A DNA stretch of 64,000 nt from Holophagaceae bacterium (GCA_025363715.1 JANYLR010000031.1:19380-83379), one strand, 5' to 3'. Positions 8,940 to 18,841 are shown, counted from the first letter of the stretch. Numbers and translations are program-made. The notes: generated from the letters alone by a model not told the origin.

Positions 8940-10272
8940 TCTCGAGCTGAAGCTGGCAGCCCTCACGGAAGCGACTCTCGCGAAGGGTCTGGCCGTGTTC
9001 CGGCAGCACCTCCAGGGGGCCGAGGTCAGCTACTTGAACGCCTGCGTCCGCTGCGGCCTCTGCGCCGATAGCTGCCATTACCACCGGGCCGAACCGGAGC
9101 TGGAGAATGTGCCGGCCCGAAAGCTGGATCACATCGCCGCCGTCTTCCGCGCCCACTGCACCCCTGCGGGCCGGATGCTGCCGGGGCTGGTGGGGGCCAA
9201 GCGCTGGGACCGGGACATGGTCCGCGCCTGGGTGGACGCGGTCTTTGGCCGCTGCTCGCTCTGCGGTCGCTGCTCGATCAACTGCACCATCGGCATCCCC
9301 ATGCCCAGCCTGTTCCGCGCAGCCCGGCGGGCCCTGGGGGCCATGGGGCTGGTGCCCGACGATCTCCAGGCCACCGTGGAAAACAGCCTTCAGCACGGCA
9401 ATAACATGGCCATCGAGCGGGAGGAGTGGGTCGAGACCCTCGAATGGATCGAAGAAGAGCTGCAGGCGGAGACCGGCGATCCCGGCGCCCGGATTCCCAT
9501 CGATCAGCAGGGCGCCCGCTGCCTTTTCACCGTGAACCCCCGGGAGGCGAAGTTCTTCCCGCTTTCATTGCAGGCCAGCGCCAAGGTCTTCTGGGCCGCT
9601 GGCGAGGACTGGACCCTGGCCAGCGACGCGGGCTGGGACCTCACCAACTACGCCCTGTTCACCTGCGAGGACGACCAGGCCGCCGCCATCGTGAAGAACC
9701 TCACCGACGCCATGACCCGCCTGGGCTGCCAGGTGCTGGTCATCGGGGAATGCGGCCATGGCTACCAGAGTGCCCGCTGGATGGGACCGGAGTGGTTGAA
9801 GCAGGCCTTCCCCTTCCCCGTGGTGAGCATCCTGGAGCTCATGGATGAGTACCTGGAGGAGGGGCGGATCCATGTGGATCCCACGCGGAACCCCCACCCC
9901 GTGACCCTCCATGACCCCTGCAACCTGGTGCGGCATGGCGGCATCTCGGAGCCCCAGCGCCGGGTGCTGAGAAGGTCCGTGAGCAACCTGGTGGAAATGG
10001 CCCCCAAGGGCCTTGAAAACTACTGCTGTGGCGGCGGTGGCGGCCAGCTGGCCATGGGCCAGTACCGGCACCGGCGCCTGAAGGCTGGCGGGATCAAGGC
10101 CAACCAGATCAGGGCCACGGGCGCCAGGATTGTGGCTGCCCCCTGCCACAACTGCATCGATCAACTGGGCGAGCTGAACAAGGAATACCAACTGAAGGTC
10201 CAGATCAAGACCGTGGCAGAACTCGTCGCGGCCGCCCTTGTCACGCCCTTGCTCGCAGAGGTCCAGCCATGA
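8929..10272 (+). CDS. DsrK/TmcB/HdrD-like iron-sulfur protein with CCG domain
   Basis: CVRCGLCADSCHYH and CSLCGRCSINCTIGIPM [4Fe-4S] motifs; HDPCNLVRHGG and NYCCGGGGGQLAM CCG motifs. Confidence 0.8.
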   Translation: MAVDLELKLAALTEATLAKGLAVFRQHLQGAEVSYLNACVRCGLCADSCHYHRAEPELENVPARKLDHIAAVFRAHCTPAGRMLPGLVGAKRWDRDMVRAWVDAVFGRCSLCGRCSINCTIGIPMPSLFRAARRALGAMGLVPDDLQATVENSLQHGNNMAIEREEWVETLEWIEEELQAETGDPGARIPIDQQGARCLFTVNPREAKFFPLSLQASAKVFWAAGEDWTLASDAGWDLTNYALFTCEDDQAAAIVKNLTDAMTRLGCQVLVIGECGHGYQSARWMGPEWLKQAFPFPVVSILELMDEYLEEGRIHVDPTRNPHPVTLHDPCNLVRHGGISEPQRRVLRRSVSNLVEMAPKGLENYCCGGGGGQLAMGQYRHRRLKAGGIKANQIRATGARIVAAPCHNCIDQLGELNKEYQLKVQIKTVAELVAAALVTPLLAEVQP

Positions 10273-11498
10273 GTCTGCTCAATCTTCCCATCCCACCCGA
10301 AGTGAAGCTGATCTACCTCGATAACGGAGCCACCTCCTTCCCGAAACCGCAGGCAGTCTACGAGCGCATGGACACTTTCTACCGCTCGGCCGGCGTGAAC
10401 CCGGGTCGCAGCGGCTTCGACCTCTGCCTGGAGGCCGGAGCCCTGGTGGACGATACGCGGCACCTGCTTTGCGATTTCTTCGGGGGCACGAACCCCAACC
10501 GCCTGGTGTTCGGCTACAACTCCACCGATGCGCTGAACCTGGCCATTTGGGGCAGCCTACGGCCCGGGGACCACATCGTCACCACCCACCTGGAGCACAA
10601 CGCCACCCTGCGACCCCTCTGGAAGCTGGAGCAGGAGGGCAGCCCCGTGGACTGGGTGGACTTCGATGACACGGGATACGTGGACCCTGCAGCGGTCATC
10701 GCGCGCTTCCAGTCCGAGACCAAGGCCTGCGTCATGAATCACGCCTCGAACGTGCTCGGCACCGTGCAGGACGTGGCCTCCATCGGCGCCGCGTGCCGGG
10801 AGCGGGGCATCCGCTTCATCCTGGACGTGAGCCAGAGCGCGGGCATGGTGCCCGTCAAGCTGGACGAGCTGAACGCCGACATCGTGTGCTTCACGGGCCA
10901 CAAGAGCCTCATGGGCCCCATGGGCATCGGGGGCATGTACGTCCGCGAGGGTGTTGAGCTCCGGCGCACCCGGGCCGGCGGCACCGGCGTCAAGAGCGCC
11001 CAGCGGGAGCATCTGGACGAGTACCCCTACCGCATGGAGTACGGCACCCCGAACCTTCCGGGCATCGCTGGCCTCAACGCCGGTGTGACCTGGGTGAACC
11101 AGCTAGGCCTGGCCACCATCCACCACCATGAGATGGCCCTCTGGACCCGGTTGCGGGATGGTCTCCGCGAGATCGATGGCGTGACCCTCTACTGTGCGGA
11201 GGACATCCCCGGTCGCGAGCGGATCAGCGTCCTGTCCTTCAATGTGGACGGGCTGGAAGCCATGGATGTGGGCACCATGCTGGACGTGGACCACAACATT
11301 GCCTGCCGCACGGGCCTGCACTGCACGCCCATGGTGCACGAGCACCTGGGCACGGTCGCGATCCACGGCGCCGTGCGCTTCGGCATCGGCGCCTTCAACC
11401 ACGAGGCGCACATCGAGGCGGCCATCGAGGGCGTGCGGGAGATCGCCGCCGGGAGGAGGCGCCGGGGCCGAGGCGTGGCGAGCCTGGTCCACGGCTGA
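10269..11498 (+). CDS. Aminotransferase class V / cysteine desulfurase-like
   Basis: IYLDNGATSFPKPQAVYERM, NSTDALNLAIWG, FTGHKSLMGPMGIGGMYV, ACRTGLHCTPMVH. Confidence 0.82.
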   Translation: MSLLNLPIPPEVKLIYLDNGATSFPKPQAVYERMDTFYRSAGVNPGRSGFDLCLEAGALVDDTRHLLCDFFGGTNPNRLVFGYNSTDALNLAIWGSLRPGDHIVTTHLEHNATLRPLWKLEQEGSPVDWVDFDDTGYVDPAAVIARFQSETKACVMNHASNVLGTVQDVASIGAACRERGIRFILDVSQSAGMVPVKLDELNADIVCFTGHKSLMGPMGIGGMYVREGVELRRTRAGGTGVKSAQREHLDEYPYRMEYGTPNLPGIAGLNAGVTWVNQLGLATIHHHEMALWTRLRDGLREIDGVTLYCAEDIPGRERISVLSFNVDGLEAMDVGTMLDVDHNIACRTGLHCTPMVHEHLGTVAIHGAVRFGIGAFNHEAHIEAAIEGVREIAAGRRRRGRGVASLVHG

Positions 11499-11546
11499 GG
11501 CAGCCTAGACCTCAGGGCCCGGGTGATCCAGAGAGGGTCCTGAGCA

Positions 11547-12722
11547 TCAGGCGAAGAGCTTCAGGGTCTGATCCAGGGTCCGGATGACGCTCAGGATCTG
11601 GAAGGGCTCGACGATGAGAAAATCGACGGCCCCGGCTGCCACGGCGCGGTTCCGCTTGAGGTCGGCTTCGTCTGCGGTACCCGCCATGAGGATGGGAATC
11701 GGGCAGGCCTCTTCCTGGCTCAAGCGCTTGCAGCGCTCCAGGGCCGTTCCGGAACGGACGTGGTGGTAGATCAGCACCAGGCCGATGCGACCCCACCCCT
11801 CCTCGTTGACGCCAAGTTCACCCAGGGTGGGCCGCAGGGGGCCTGGCCCCGGATCCAGTACGACCACCCCGAACTTGCGGCCCACGGCCTCCGCCAGCCG
11901 GGCGGGGAAGGTTTCGCCCTCGGCCAGCACCAGGATCAGGGGATCGCGGTCCACCAGAATCCTTGGGTGGGCGGTCACGGGCTTGGCCGGCTCCCGGCGG
12001 CCCGCGAGCCGGGTCGACTCAAGTCCGCCGGGGTTGAATCGGGAGCGATCGCGGTTGGCCTGCTGGTGGCGTGCCTCCAGCAGCCATTGGCGGTAGCGGC
12101 CCATCGTGACCCGATCGGCAGAATCCGCGAAGCGCATGCCCCAGATCTTCTCCCCGAAGTAGGCCACCCGCACGGGCAGGACCAAGCTCTCCCCGGTGGC
12201 GGCCCGCAGCTCCACCGTGGAGGTGGCATTGAGCCTGAGCATGTCGCTCAGGACCCGGGTCCCTCCGGGCGGGGCCAGCTCCAGGCCGTCCTCCCCGAAG
12301 GCCATGGCTTGGCCGTCCTTCACGTCGTTGTGCTGATCCGAGAAGGGGCAGGGCACGGGCCGGTCGGGCACGAAGTCCGCCAGACGGTGGGTATCCAGGG
12401 CCCGCAGGAGCCGGGGCATGGCCAAATGGCAGGCTTCGACCCCGTGGAGTTTCCCGTGGCCCTGGAAATCCACCACGGCTTCATAGGGCAGGCCCCGGTC
12501 CACCAGCTTCAGCGTGAGCCGGGCGCCCGGCTTCAGCCGCCATTGGCCCCGCTCGAGATCCGAGATGCCGAGGATGATCCGGTCGGGGGTCTCGGCCAGC
12601 ATTTTGAATTCCCCGTGGAGGTTGCCGAAGGCCACCTGGACCCGTTCCTCGCCCTCGCACAGGCGCTGGAAGACCATGCGAATCGCTTCAATATGTTCCT
12701 TGTTGAGGTTGCGGGCCGCCAT
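11547..12722 (-). CDS. PilZ/flagellar-brake-like protein with receiver-like C-terminus (putative)
   Basis: Weak N-terminal PilZ-like pattern; C-terminus VLIYHHVRSGTALERCKRLSQEEACPIPILMAGTADEADLKRNRAVAAGAVDFLIVEPF resembles a response-regulator domain. Confidence 0.45.
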   Translation of the reverse strand: MAARNLNKEHIEAIRMVFQRLCEGEERVQVAFGNLHGEFKMLAETPDRIILGISDLERGQWRLKPGARLTLKLVDRGLPYEAVVDFQGHGKLHGVEACHLAMPRLLRALDTHRLADFVPDRPVPCPFSDQHNDVKDGQAMAFGEDGLELAPPGGTRVLSDMLRLNATSTVELRAATGESLVLPVRVAYFGEKIWGMRFADSADRVTMGRYRQWLLEARHQQANRDRSRFNPGGLESTRLAGRREPAKPVTAHPRILVDRDPLILVLAEGETFPARLAEAVGRKFGVVVLDPGPGPLRPTLGELGVNEEGWGRIGLVLIYHHVRSGTALERCKRLSQEEACPIPILMAGTADEADLKRNRAVAAGAVDFLIVEPFQILSVIRTLDQTLKLFA

Positions 12723-12751
12723 GGTGACCTATCGGGTGGATGGGCCGGGAC

Positions 12752-13690
12752 TCAAACTTCGCCCAGAATCTCTATCACGGCCGAATAGGGATCCAGGGCC
12801 CGATCAGCGATGCCCTGGATGGCCCTTTCCAGCCGGGCGGGTCCCGCCAGGGCCTTGGCCCGCCGCAGGGCCGCCTCCGCCAGGAGGGACTCGAAGCGCA
12901 GCCGGGCCCGCTCCCGGGCTTTCCGGGCCAGCCTCCCATGGTCCCGGAGCCACCGGCCATGGCTGCGGACCTGGGCCAGGAGACCGGCGACCCCCTCCCC
13001 CTGCTGGGCAATGGTGCGGACGATGGGGGGGTCCCAGCCCTGGGGCATGGCCAGGGACTTCACGGCTTCCAGTTCCCGCTCGACCTGATCGGCGCCCTCG
13101 CGGTCGGCCTTGTTGATGATGAAGAGATCGGCCACTTCCATGATGCCGGCCTTGATGGCCTGGATCTCGTCGCCCATGCCGGGCACCAGCACCACGCAGC
13201 AGGTCTGGACGCAGCTCACCACGTCCACCTCGTCCTGGCCCACGCCCACGGTCTCCACGATCACCGTATCGAAGCCCGCGGCGTCCAGCAGGTCGATGGC
13301 ATCCTGGGTGGCCCGGGCCAGACCCCCCAGGGCCCCCCGGGTGGCCATGCTCCGGATGAAGATGCCGGGATCCGCGGCGATGCGCTGCATGCGGATGCGA
13401 TCACCCAGAATGGCGCCCCCACTGAAGGGCGAGGTCGGATCCACCGCTAGAATCCCCACCCGCTGGCCCTCGGCGCGCAGGACCCGGGCCAGCTGATCCG
13501 TGAGGGTGCTCTTGCCGGCCCCGGGGGAACCCGTGATGCCGATCACGGCTGCTCGTCCTAGGTGAGGCCAGACCCGCGCCATCAGGTCACGGGCGCCGGG
13601 ATGGCCATTTTCCATCCAGGAGATGGCCCGGCCCAGGGCCCGGTGGTCCCCGCGACGCAGGGGCTCCAGGAGGTCAGGGGAAACAGCCAT
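12752..13690 (-). CDS. meaB: MeaB/ArgK-family GTPase (methylmalonyl-CoA mutase chaperone)
   Basis: GITGSPGAGKSTLTDQLARVLRAEGQRVGILAVDPTSPFSGGAILGDRIRM, VETVGVGQDEVDV, INKADREGAD. Confidence 0.92.
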   Translation of the reverse strand: MAVSPDLLEPLRRGDHRALGRAISWMENGHPGARDLMARVWPHLGRAAVIGITGSPGAGKSTLTDQLARVLRAEGQRVGILAVDPTSPFSGGAILGDRIRMQRIAADPGIFIRSMATRGALGGLARATQDAIDLLDAAGFDTVIVETVGVGQDEVDVVSCVQTCCVVLVPGMGDEIQAIKAGIMEVADLFIINKADREGADQVERELEAVKSLAMPQGWDPPIVRTIAQQGEGVAGLLAQVRSHGRWLRDHGRLARKARERARLRFESLLAEAALRRAKALAGPARLERAIQGIADRALDPYSAVIEILGEV

Positions 13691-13790
13691 GCGCCCAGCA
13701 TGGCATCACCCCGCCGGGACCGGAACTCGCGGCCCCGGGCCGGATGGGGTACTCTGATCCTTCGGCTCCGGCCGCACTGGATACCTGTCG

Positions 13791-14195
13791 ATGAAAAAAG
13801 GACCCAAAGCTGCGAACAATCCGCTTTCGGGGGATGGGGTTCAGGATCTGGCCTCGAAGCCCACCCCGGTCCTGCTGACCAAGCGGGCCGCCGTGGTTCC
13901 GCCGGATCCCAAGGCCCCCCGGGAGAAGATTTGCGCCGAGTGCGGGATCCACTTCAAGGTCGAATCCGGCCAGAAGTTCTATCTCTGCCCGGACTGCTAC
14001 CGTCGCTCCTTCGTCTACAAGCGGAAGGGAGGCCAGGAGGCCGCCCGGATCCTCACCCACATCACTTGCGCCACCTGTGGGGCCCAGGAATACCTGCCCT
14101 TCATCCCGGATGAGCCGGCCAAGGCCCTCTGCCGGGCCTGCTTCGCCAAGGAGCGCCCGGAACCAAAGTCCCCCCCCAGACACACTCATCGTTAG
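13791..14195 (+). CDS. Zinc-ribbon protein of unknown function
   Basis: Three CxxC pairs (CAEC, CPDC, CATC) plus CRAC. Confidence 0.6.
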   Translation: MKKGPKAANNPLSGDGVQDLASKPTPVLLTKRAAVVPPDPKAPREKICAECGIHFKVESGQKFYLCPDCYRRSFVYKRKGGQEAARILTHITCATCGAQEYLPFIPDEPAKALCRACFAKERPEPKSPPRHTHR

Positions 14196-14211
14196 TCACT
14201 GAGGTTTGCCC

Positions 14212-15360
14212 ATGCGTCTTCCCGTCCTTCCCGTCCTTCCCTTCCTGCTCATCGCCAGCCTTCTGCCGGCCCAGACCGCCGCCAAGACCCAAAAACCTGC
14301 CTCGGCGAAGCCCGCCGCCAAGGTCGCCTCCGCCAAGCCCACGCCGGAAACCGAGGCCGCTCGCGCGGCCCTGCGCCAGACCCTGGAGGCGGTGGATGCC
14401 GGCTGGTTCGGCCAGCCCTACCAGGGCATTTCCTCTGTGGATTTGCAGGGCACCCTGGGCATCGCCCTCAGTGGCGCCGCTGTGAATCAGAGGGTGGATA
14501 GCCTCAGCGAGGGGCAGGTAAAGGGCAATAGCCAAGGCGGCCAGGCCAACCTGCGAGTCAAGAGCACCTATTTCGCCAACGGCGACTTCAAGACGGACCT
14601 GGCCGGCGACTTCGGCACCCTACTCTACACTCGCCGGGGCGACCGGGGCTTCCTCTACAGCAAGGATCAGAACGCCTACACCACCAAGGTGGATCGGCCC
14701 CCCAGCGACGCGCCCGCCACCTTCATGTCCTGGTTCCGCCAGACCCTGAATGACATCAAGGCCGTCTACATCGATGCCCCCACCTTCAAGGCCAGCCTGG
14801 GGGCCGAGGAAAGCATGGAAGGCCGCGCCGTCCAGCGCCTGGTCTTCAACGCCCCCACCGGCCCCTGGGACGCCAAGAAGCGGGAGCAGAGCATGGCCCA
14901 GAGCCTGGGATTCTGGAAACGCGGCAAGCTCGAAGTCATGGTGGATAAGAACACCAAGCAGCCTCTGCGTCTTGAATTCCGTAACGAGGAGCAGGGCGTG
15001 CAGACCCGCATGGACTTCACCTACGGGGGCAACAGCCGCCTCCAGTCCGTGAACATCAGCAACAGCAGCCGCGGCTTTGAAGGCCCGGGCTGGCTGCGGG
15101 TCGGCTACGGTGGTGACGGCCGCATGTCCAATATCGCCGGGGAGCTGGCCAGCCAGGACAAGAAGGTATCCTTCGCCATGGACCTGGCCTGGTCCAAGAC
15201 CCGCACCGCCGCTGATATCGCCGCCATCCCACCCGCCGGTGCCACCAAGCGGGGCCCTGTGGAAATGGAGACCCAGCTCCTGGTTGGTCTCGCCTCCAAG
15301 ATCTTCGACCTCCAGCGCGCTGGCCTCAACCTCCGCGCCGTCGCCGTCGGCGGCAAGTAG
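14212..15360 (+). CDS. Secreted hypothetical protein (possible LolA-like fold)
   Basis: Signal peptide MRLPVLPVLPFLLIASLLPAQTAAK; no recognised catalytic motif. Confidence 0.6.
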   Translation: MRLPVLPVLPFLLIASLLPAQTAAKTQKPASAKPAAKVASAKPTPETEAARAALRQTLEAVDAGWFGQPYQGISSVDLQGTLGIALSGAAVNQRVDSLSEGQVKGNSQGGQANLRVKSTYFANGDFKTDLAGDFGTLLYTRRGDRGFLYSKDQNAYTTKVDRPPSDAPATFMSWFRQTLNDIKAVYIDAPTFKASLGAEESMEGRAVQRLVFNAPTGPWDAKKREQSMAQSLGFWKRGKLEVMVDKNTKQPLRLEFRNEEQGVQTRMDFTYGGNSRLQSVNISNSSRGFEGPGWLRVGYGGDGRMSNIAGELASQDKKVSFAMDLAWSKTRTAADIAAIPPAGATKRGPVEMETQLLVGLASKIFDLQRAGLNLRAVAVGGK

Positions 15361-15363
15361 CGC

Positions 15364-15638
15364 TAGGAGCCTATCCAAGTATTCGAGCGCCCCGCGATGG
15401 GTCCAGGCGAGATGCACCGCAAGGAAGGGCCCGCAGGGCGATGTGGTGGCATCGTTCAAGGGCCCTGACGCCGCGGGGCGCCTGCCTGGGCCCATCCCGG
15501 TGGGCGAGTGGCGGCGCGCGTCGCCATGCGGCGTCAGGCTCGGATCGCGTAGTACCCGCTACGCTCACCTCGCCTTCCATGCCTGCCTCGCGCGGCGCCA
15601 CTCGCGCGGGGCATTCCAATTACTTGGATAGGCTCCTA
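15364..15638. repeat. 275-bp MITE-like element with perfect 18-bp terminal inverted repeats
   Basis: TAGGAGCCTATCCAAGTA at 15364-15381 and TACTTGGATAGGCTCCTA at 15621-15638; no convincing CDS inside. Confidence 0.75.
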
Positions 15639-15650
15639 GACTGATCCCAT

Positions 15651-15727
15651 CGGAGCGTGGCGCAGCCTGGTAGCGCACCTGCTTTGGGAGCAGGGGGTCA
15701 AGAGTTCGAATCTCTTCGCTCCGACCA
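15651..15727 (+). tRNA. tRNA-Pro (TGG)
   Basis: CGGAGCG/CGCTCCG acceptor stem, anticodon loop TTTGGGA, T-arm AAGAGTTCGAATCTCTT, encoded CCA. Confidence 0.95.
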
Positions 15728-15766
15728 ATGACAAAAGGGGGGTGCAACGCACCCCCCTTTTGTCAT
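15728..15766. terminator. Perfect 18-bp hairpin immediately after tRNA-Pro
   Basis: ATGACAAAAGGGGGGTGC AAC GCACCCCCCTTTTGTCAT. Confidence 0.85.
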
Positions 15767-15771
15767 TGATA

Positions 15772-16065
15772 GAAAGGAGATTCGAACTCTTGAGTGGGAT
15801 CGTGGAGGCGCCACTCTCCACCTGACGCACCCTGCCCCGCAGGGTGCTCCCGCTCGCCAGCTCGCGGAGGTGGAGCCTCTGTGGCGCCGGAACGAGACCG
15901 GGGACGGCGCAGCCGGCCCAGTTCGAATCTCCGCTCCGGTGCGTCGGCGCGGAAGACGGAGAACCGCCCACTTCCGCGCGGCCCAGTTCGAATCTCCATC
16001 CAGATGGATCGAGACCAAATCATGTGAGCAACCCACGCTTGACTTGAGTGGGATGGCGGAGATCT
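15772..16065 (+). repeat. tRNA-associated repeat element downstream of tRNA-Pro (T-arm copies around a conserved core)
   Basis: Inverted T-arm copy GAGATTCGAACTCTT, core GAGTGGGATCGTGGAGGCGC, then two AGTTCGAATCTCC direct copies; core shared with the tRNA-Arg locus. Confidence 0.75.
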
Positions 16066-16069
16066 GCCC

Positions 16070-18490
16070 TCAAGCCCGTCCGAGATGAGTCTTCAGCCCC
16101 TCGACGACGGCGGCCAGGAGCGCCTCAAACCTTCTCAGCAGGGGAAAAACGGATTCAGGAGGCCCATCCTGAATGGCGTTCTGTAAGTCCCTGGAGAGGT
16201 TGGAGAGCTGTGTGGCGCCGATGGTTCCGGCCACGGCGATCATGGAGTGGGCATGTCTCGAGGCCGTTTCCATTTCGCCCAGAGCCAGAGCGCTCCGGAT
16301 CTCCTCGGCGGTCTCTGGCTTGAGGATCAGGAAGCGGCCTAGCATCTTTTCATAGAGGGCCACGTTGCCTGAAAAGGAAGCCAGACCGGCTTCCCAGGAA
16401 AGAACCATCGGATGCACGGCCGGATTCCCTGCGCCCGGAACCGGAAAGGCGGCCTCGGTCGGGGGACCCCCCCCGTGGATCCATTTCGCCAGGGTGCCGA
16501 ACAGCTCGTCGGGATTGATGGGCTTGGTGATGTAATCGTTCATGCCCAGGGCCAGGCAGCGCTCCCGCTCCGGTAGCATGGCGTGGGCGGTCATCGCCAG
16601 GATGGGCAGGTTGGCGAAGGCGGCCTCGCCGCGGAGTTGCCGGGTGGCCTCGTAGCCATCCATGACGGGCATCTGAAGATCCATCAACACCACATCAAAG
16701 GCTTCCGCATGCACTTTTTCGATGGCCTCACGCCCATCCATGGCGAGGATGACTTCCATGCCCATGAGGGCCAGGAGCTCCATCGCCACCTCCTGGTTGA
16801 AATCGTTGTCCTCCACCAGCAGGATCCTCGCACCCTTCAGTCGAGCAAGATCTTCAGGGGTCACCGCCGGACTGGAGGGGGCTAAATGGGCAGGCGTCCT
16901 GCTCCCGAAGGCGTTGGTGATGGCATCGAACAGCGAGGAAGGCGAAATGGGTTTGGTGAGGTAGCCGTCCAGTTGTTCTTCCTCCACCCGTCGGGCCACC
17001 TCCTCATCCCCATAGGCGGTCACCATGATGATCCTGGGAATGGCGTGCGCATTCGGTTCCGCTCGGATCCGACGAGCGGCCTCGAACCCATCCTCATCGC
17101 CCAGGTGCCAATCCAGGAGCACCAGATCGAATGACGCCTCCTGCAACGCCACGAAGGCCTCCTCGGCGGAAGCCACCATGGTGGTGGGATAGCCGAGGCC
17201 GGTGGCCAGTCCATGCAGGATCAAGCGGGCGATGGGACTGTCATCCACGACCAGGATGCGAAGCCCCGCGAGGTCTTGCGTTGGGACATCCCGTGGCGCA
17301 GGCACCAGGTGCCCAAGCCCGAAGATGGCCGTGAAGAAGAATTCACTGCCGCGGCCCAGGGCGCTTTCCACCCATAGCTCGCCCCCCATCATGCCGACCA
17401 GGTGTTTGCTGATGGCCAGCCCCAAACCCGTGCCCGTGAACTTTCGGGTGCTGGAACTATCCACCTGGCTGAACGGCTGGAACAGCAGGCGGGTCTGGTC
17501 GGGCGACATGCCAATGCCAGTGTCCCGCACCGAAAACTTGAGCGTCACGCGGCCCTCCCCAGCCTGGATCTTGGTGACGGTGACCACGATCTCCCCGGTT
17601 TCGGTGAACTTCACGGAGTTGCTGCACAGATTGGTGAGCACCTGTCCGAGCCGCATAGGATCACCATCCAGACAAGGTGGTACGTCAGGAGCGATGTCTA
17701 GCAGGAATTCCAGGTTTTTCTTCGCGGATCGCATGCCCACCAGCTGCGTGACCTTCTCGAATTCCTCCTCCAGAAAGAATTCCTTGGTGTCCATCTGAAG
17801 TTTCCCGGCCTCGATCTTGGAGAAGTCCAGGATGTCGTTGATGATCCCCAGCAAGGAGTCCGCGGCTACCTTGGACTTCACCAAGTACTGCCGCTGCTTG
17901 TCCGTGAGGTCCGTCTGGAGGGCCAGGTGGGTGAGCACGGTGACCGCGTTCATGGGCGTCCGGATTTCATGGCTCATATTCGCCAGGAAGGAGCTCTTCA
18001 TGCGGTTGGCCGCCTCGGCCGCTTCCTTGGCGCGCACCAGGTCCGCATTCGACAAATGGAGCTCCTCGGAACGAAGGGTGACCAGCTCCTCCAACCGGGC
18101 CTGATAGAGGGTGAGCTCCGAAAGGGCCCGTTCCCGGTCTGCCTCCAGACGGGAGCGGCGGTCCAGTTCATTCCGCAGCTCCAGGGTGCGCTTCTGCACT
18201 ACCCGTCGCAGGGACCAGGACCAGAGCGCCAGTCCTGTCAGAAGGATGATCCCGAGGATGGGCAGTCCCGCCAGGAGGACGCGCTGGAGGAGCTTCGAGT
18301 TGGTGGCCACGGCAAGCGGCTGCTGGGGCGGGTCCGCCCAGAGAGTCAAGGCGCATCCGACCAAAGCCAAAATCCGCAGCATGGCGAGCCCTGCTGATTT
18401 CGCATCAGGCCAACCCTGCCGAGCAGGACCATCTTGCCTGGGGATGGCATCGGTCGGTGGAGGGATGGTCACATCATTAGCCTTGCGCAC
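16070..18490 (-). CDS. Hybrid sensor histidine kinase (TM, HisKA, HATPase, two receivers, HPt)
   Basis: SFLANMSHEIRTPMNAV, FSVRDTGIGMS, GTGLGLAISKHLVGMMGGEL, receivers LVLLDWHLGDEDG and VVLMDLQMPVMDG, HPt ASRHAHSMIAVAGTIGA. Confidence 0.95.
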   Translation of the reverse strand: MRKANDVTIPPPTDAIPRQDGPARQGWPDAKSAGLAMLRILALVGCALTLWADPPQQPLAVATNSKLLQRVLLAGLPILGIILLTGLALWSWSLRRVVQKRTLELRNELDRRSRLEADRERALSELTLYQARLEELVTLRSEELHLSNADLVRAKEAAEAANRMKSSFLANMSHEIRTPMNAVTVLTHLALQTDLTDKQRQYLVKSKVAADSLLGIINDILDFSKIEAGKLQMDTKEFFLEEEFEKVTQLVGMRSAKKNLEFLLDIAPDVPPCLDGDPMRLGQVLTNLCSNSVKFTETGEIVVTVTKIQAGEGRVTLKFSVRDTGIGMSPDQTRLLFQPFSQVDSSSTRKFTGTGLGLAISKHLVGMMGGELWVESALGRGSEFFFTAIFGLGHLVPAPRDVPTQDLAGLRILVVDDSPIARLILHGLATGLGYPTTMVASAEEAFVALQEASFDLVLLDWHLGDEDGFEAARRIRAEPNAHAIPRIIMVTAYGDEEVARRVEEEQLDGYLTKPISPSSLFDAITNAFGSRTPAHLAPSSPAVTPEDLARLKGARILLVEDNDFNQEVAMELLALMGMEVILAMDGREAIEKVHAEAFDVVLMDLQMPVMDGYEATRQLRGEAAFANLPILAMTAHAMLPERERCLALGMNDYITKPINPDELFGTLAKWIHGGGPPTEAAFPVPGAGNPAVHPMVLSWEAGLASFSGNVALYEKMLGRFLILKPETAEEIRSALALGEMETASRHAHSMIAVAGTIGATQLSNLSRDLQNAIQDGPPESVFPLLRRFEALLAAVVEGLKTHLGRA

Positions 18491-18652
18491 AGTCTCTTAT
18501 CGGATATTCAGCGGGGAGTCTGAATCCGGGCTGTTGCGGCCTCTGGCCCAGGCCAGAGCTGTTTCCCTGACCCTGTTGCGGGCGATTCTTGCCGTGGCCG
18601 CCCAGGGAAGGCTGGCACGGGCTTTGACAGGACTCCTCTTTCGCCCAGTAGG

Positions 18653-18841
18653 ATGGGGACGCCCCACCCGTGGAGCCCTATGTCTGCCGATCTGATCCCC
18701 CATGCGAAACTGATGGCCCTCTTGAGGCGCTTCATGATGGAGCATGCCAAATCCTCCACCCGGTCCATCTGCTTCTGCCCGATCTGTGTAGACGCGCGGA
18801 AGCTGATCGACAAGGCCCTGGGCGAAAAACCACTGGGCTGA
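18653..18841 (+). CDS. Small hypothetical protein
   Basis: Short ORF with CPIC motif; start uncertain (alternative ATG near 18680). Confidence 0.35.
   Translation: MGTPHPWSPMSADLIPHAKLMALLRRFMMEHAKSSTRSICFCPICVDARKLIDKALGEKPLG

Noticed and set aside
15743-16036. Small ORFs around and downstream of tRNA-Pro on both strands
   Set aside because: They run through the tRNA and its repeat copies; no codon or domain support.
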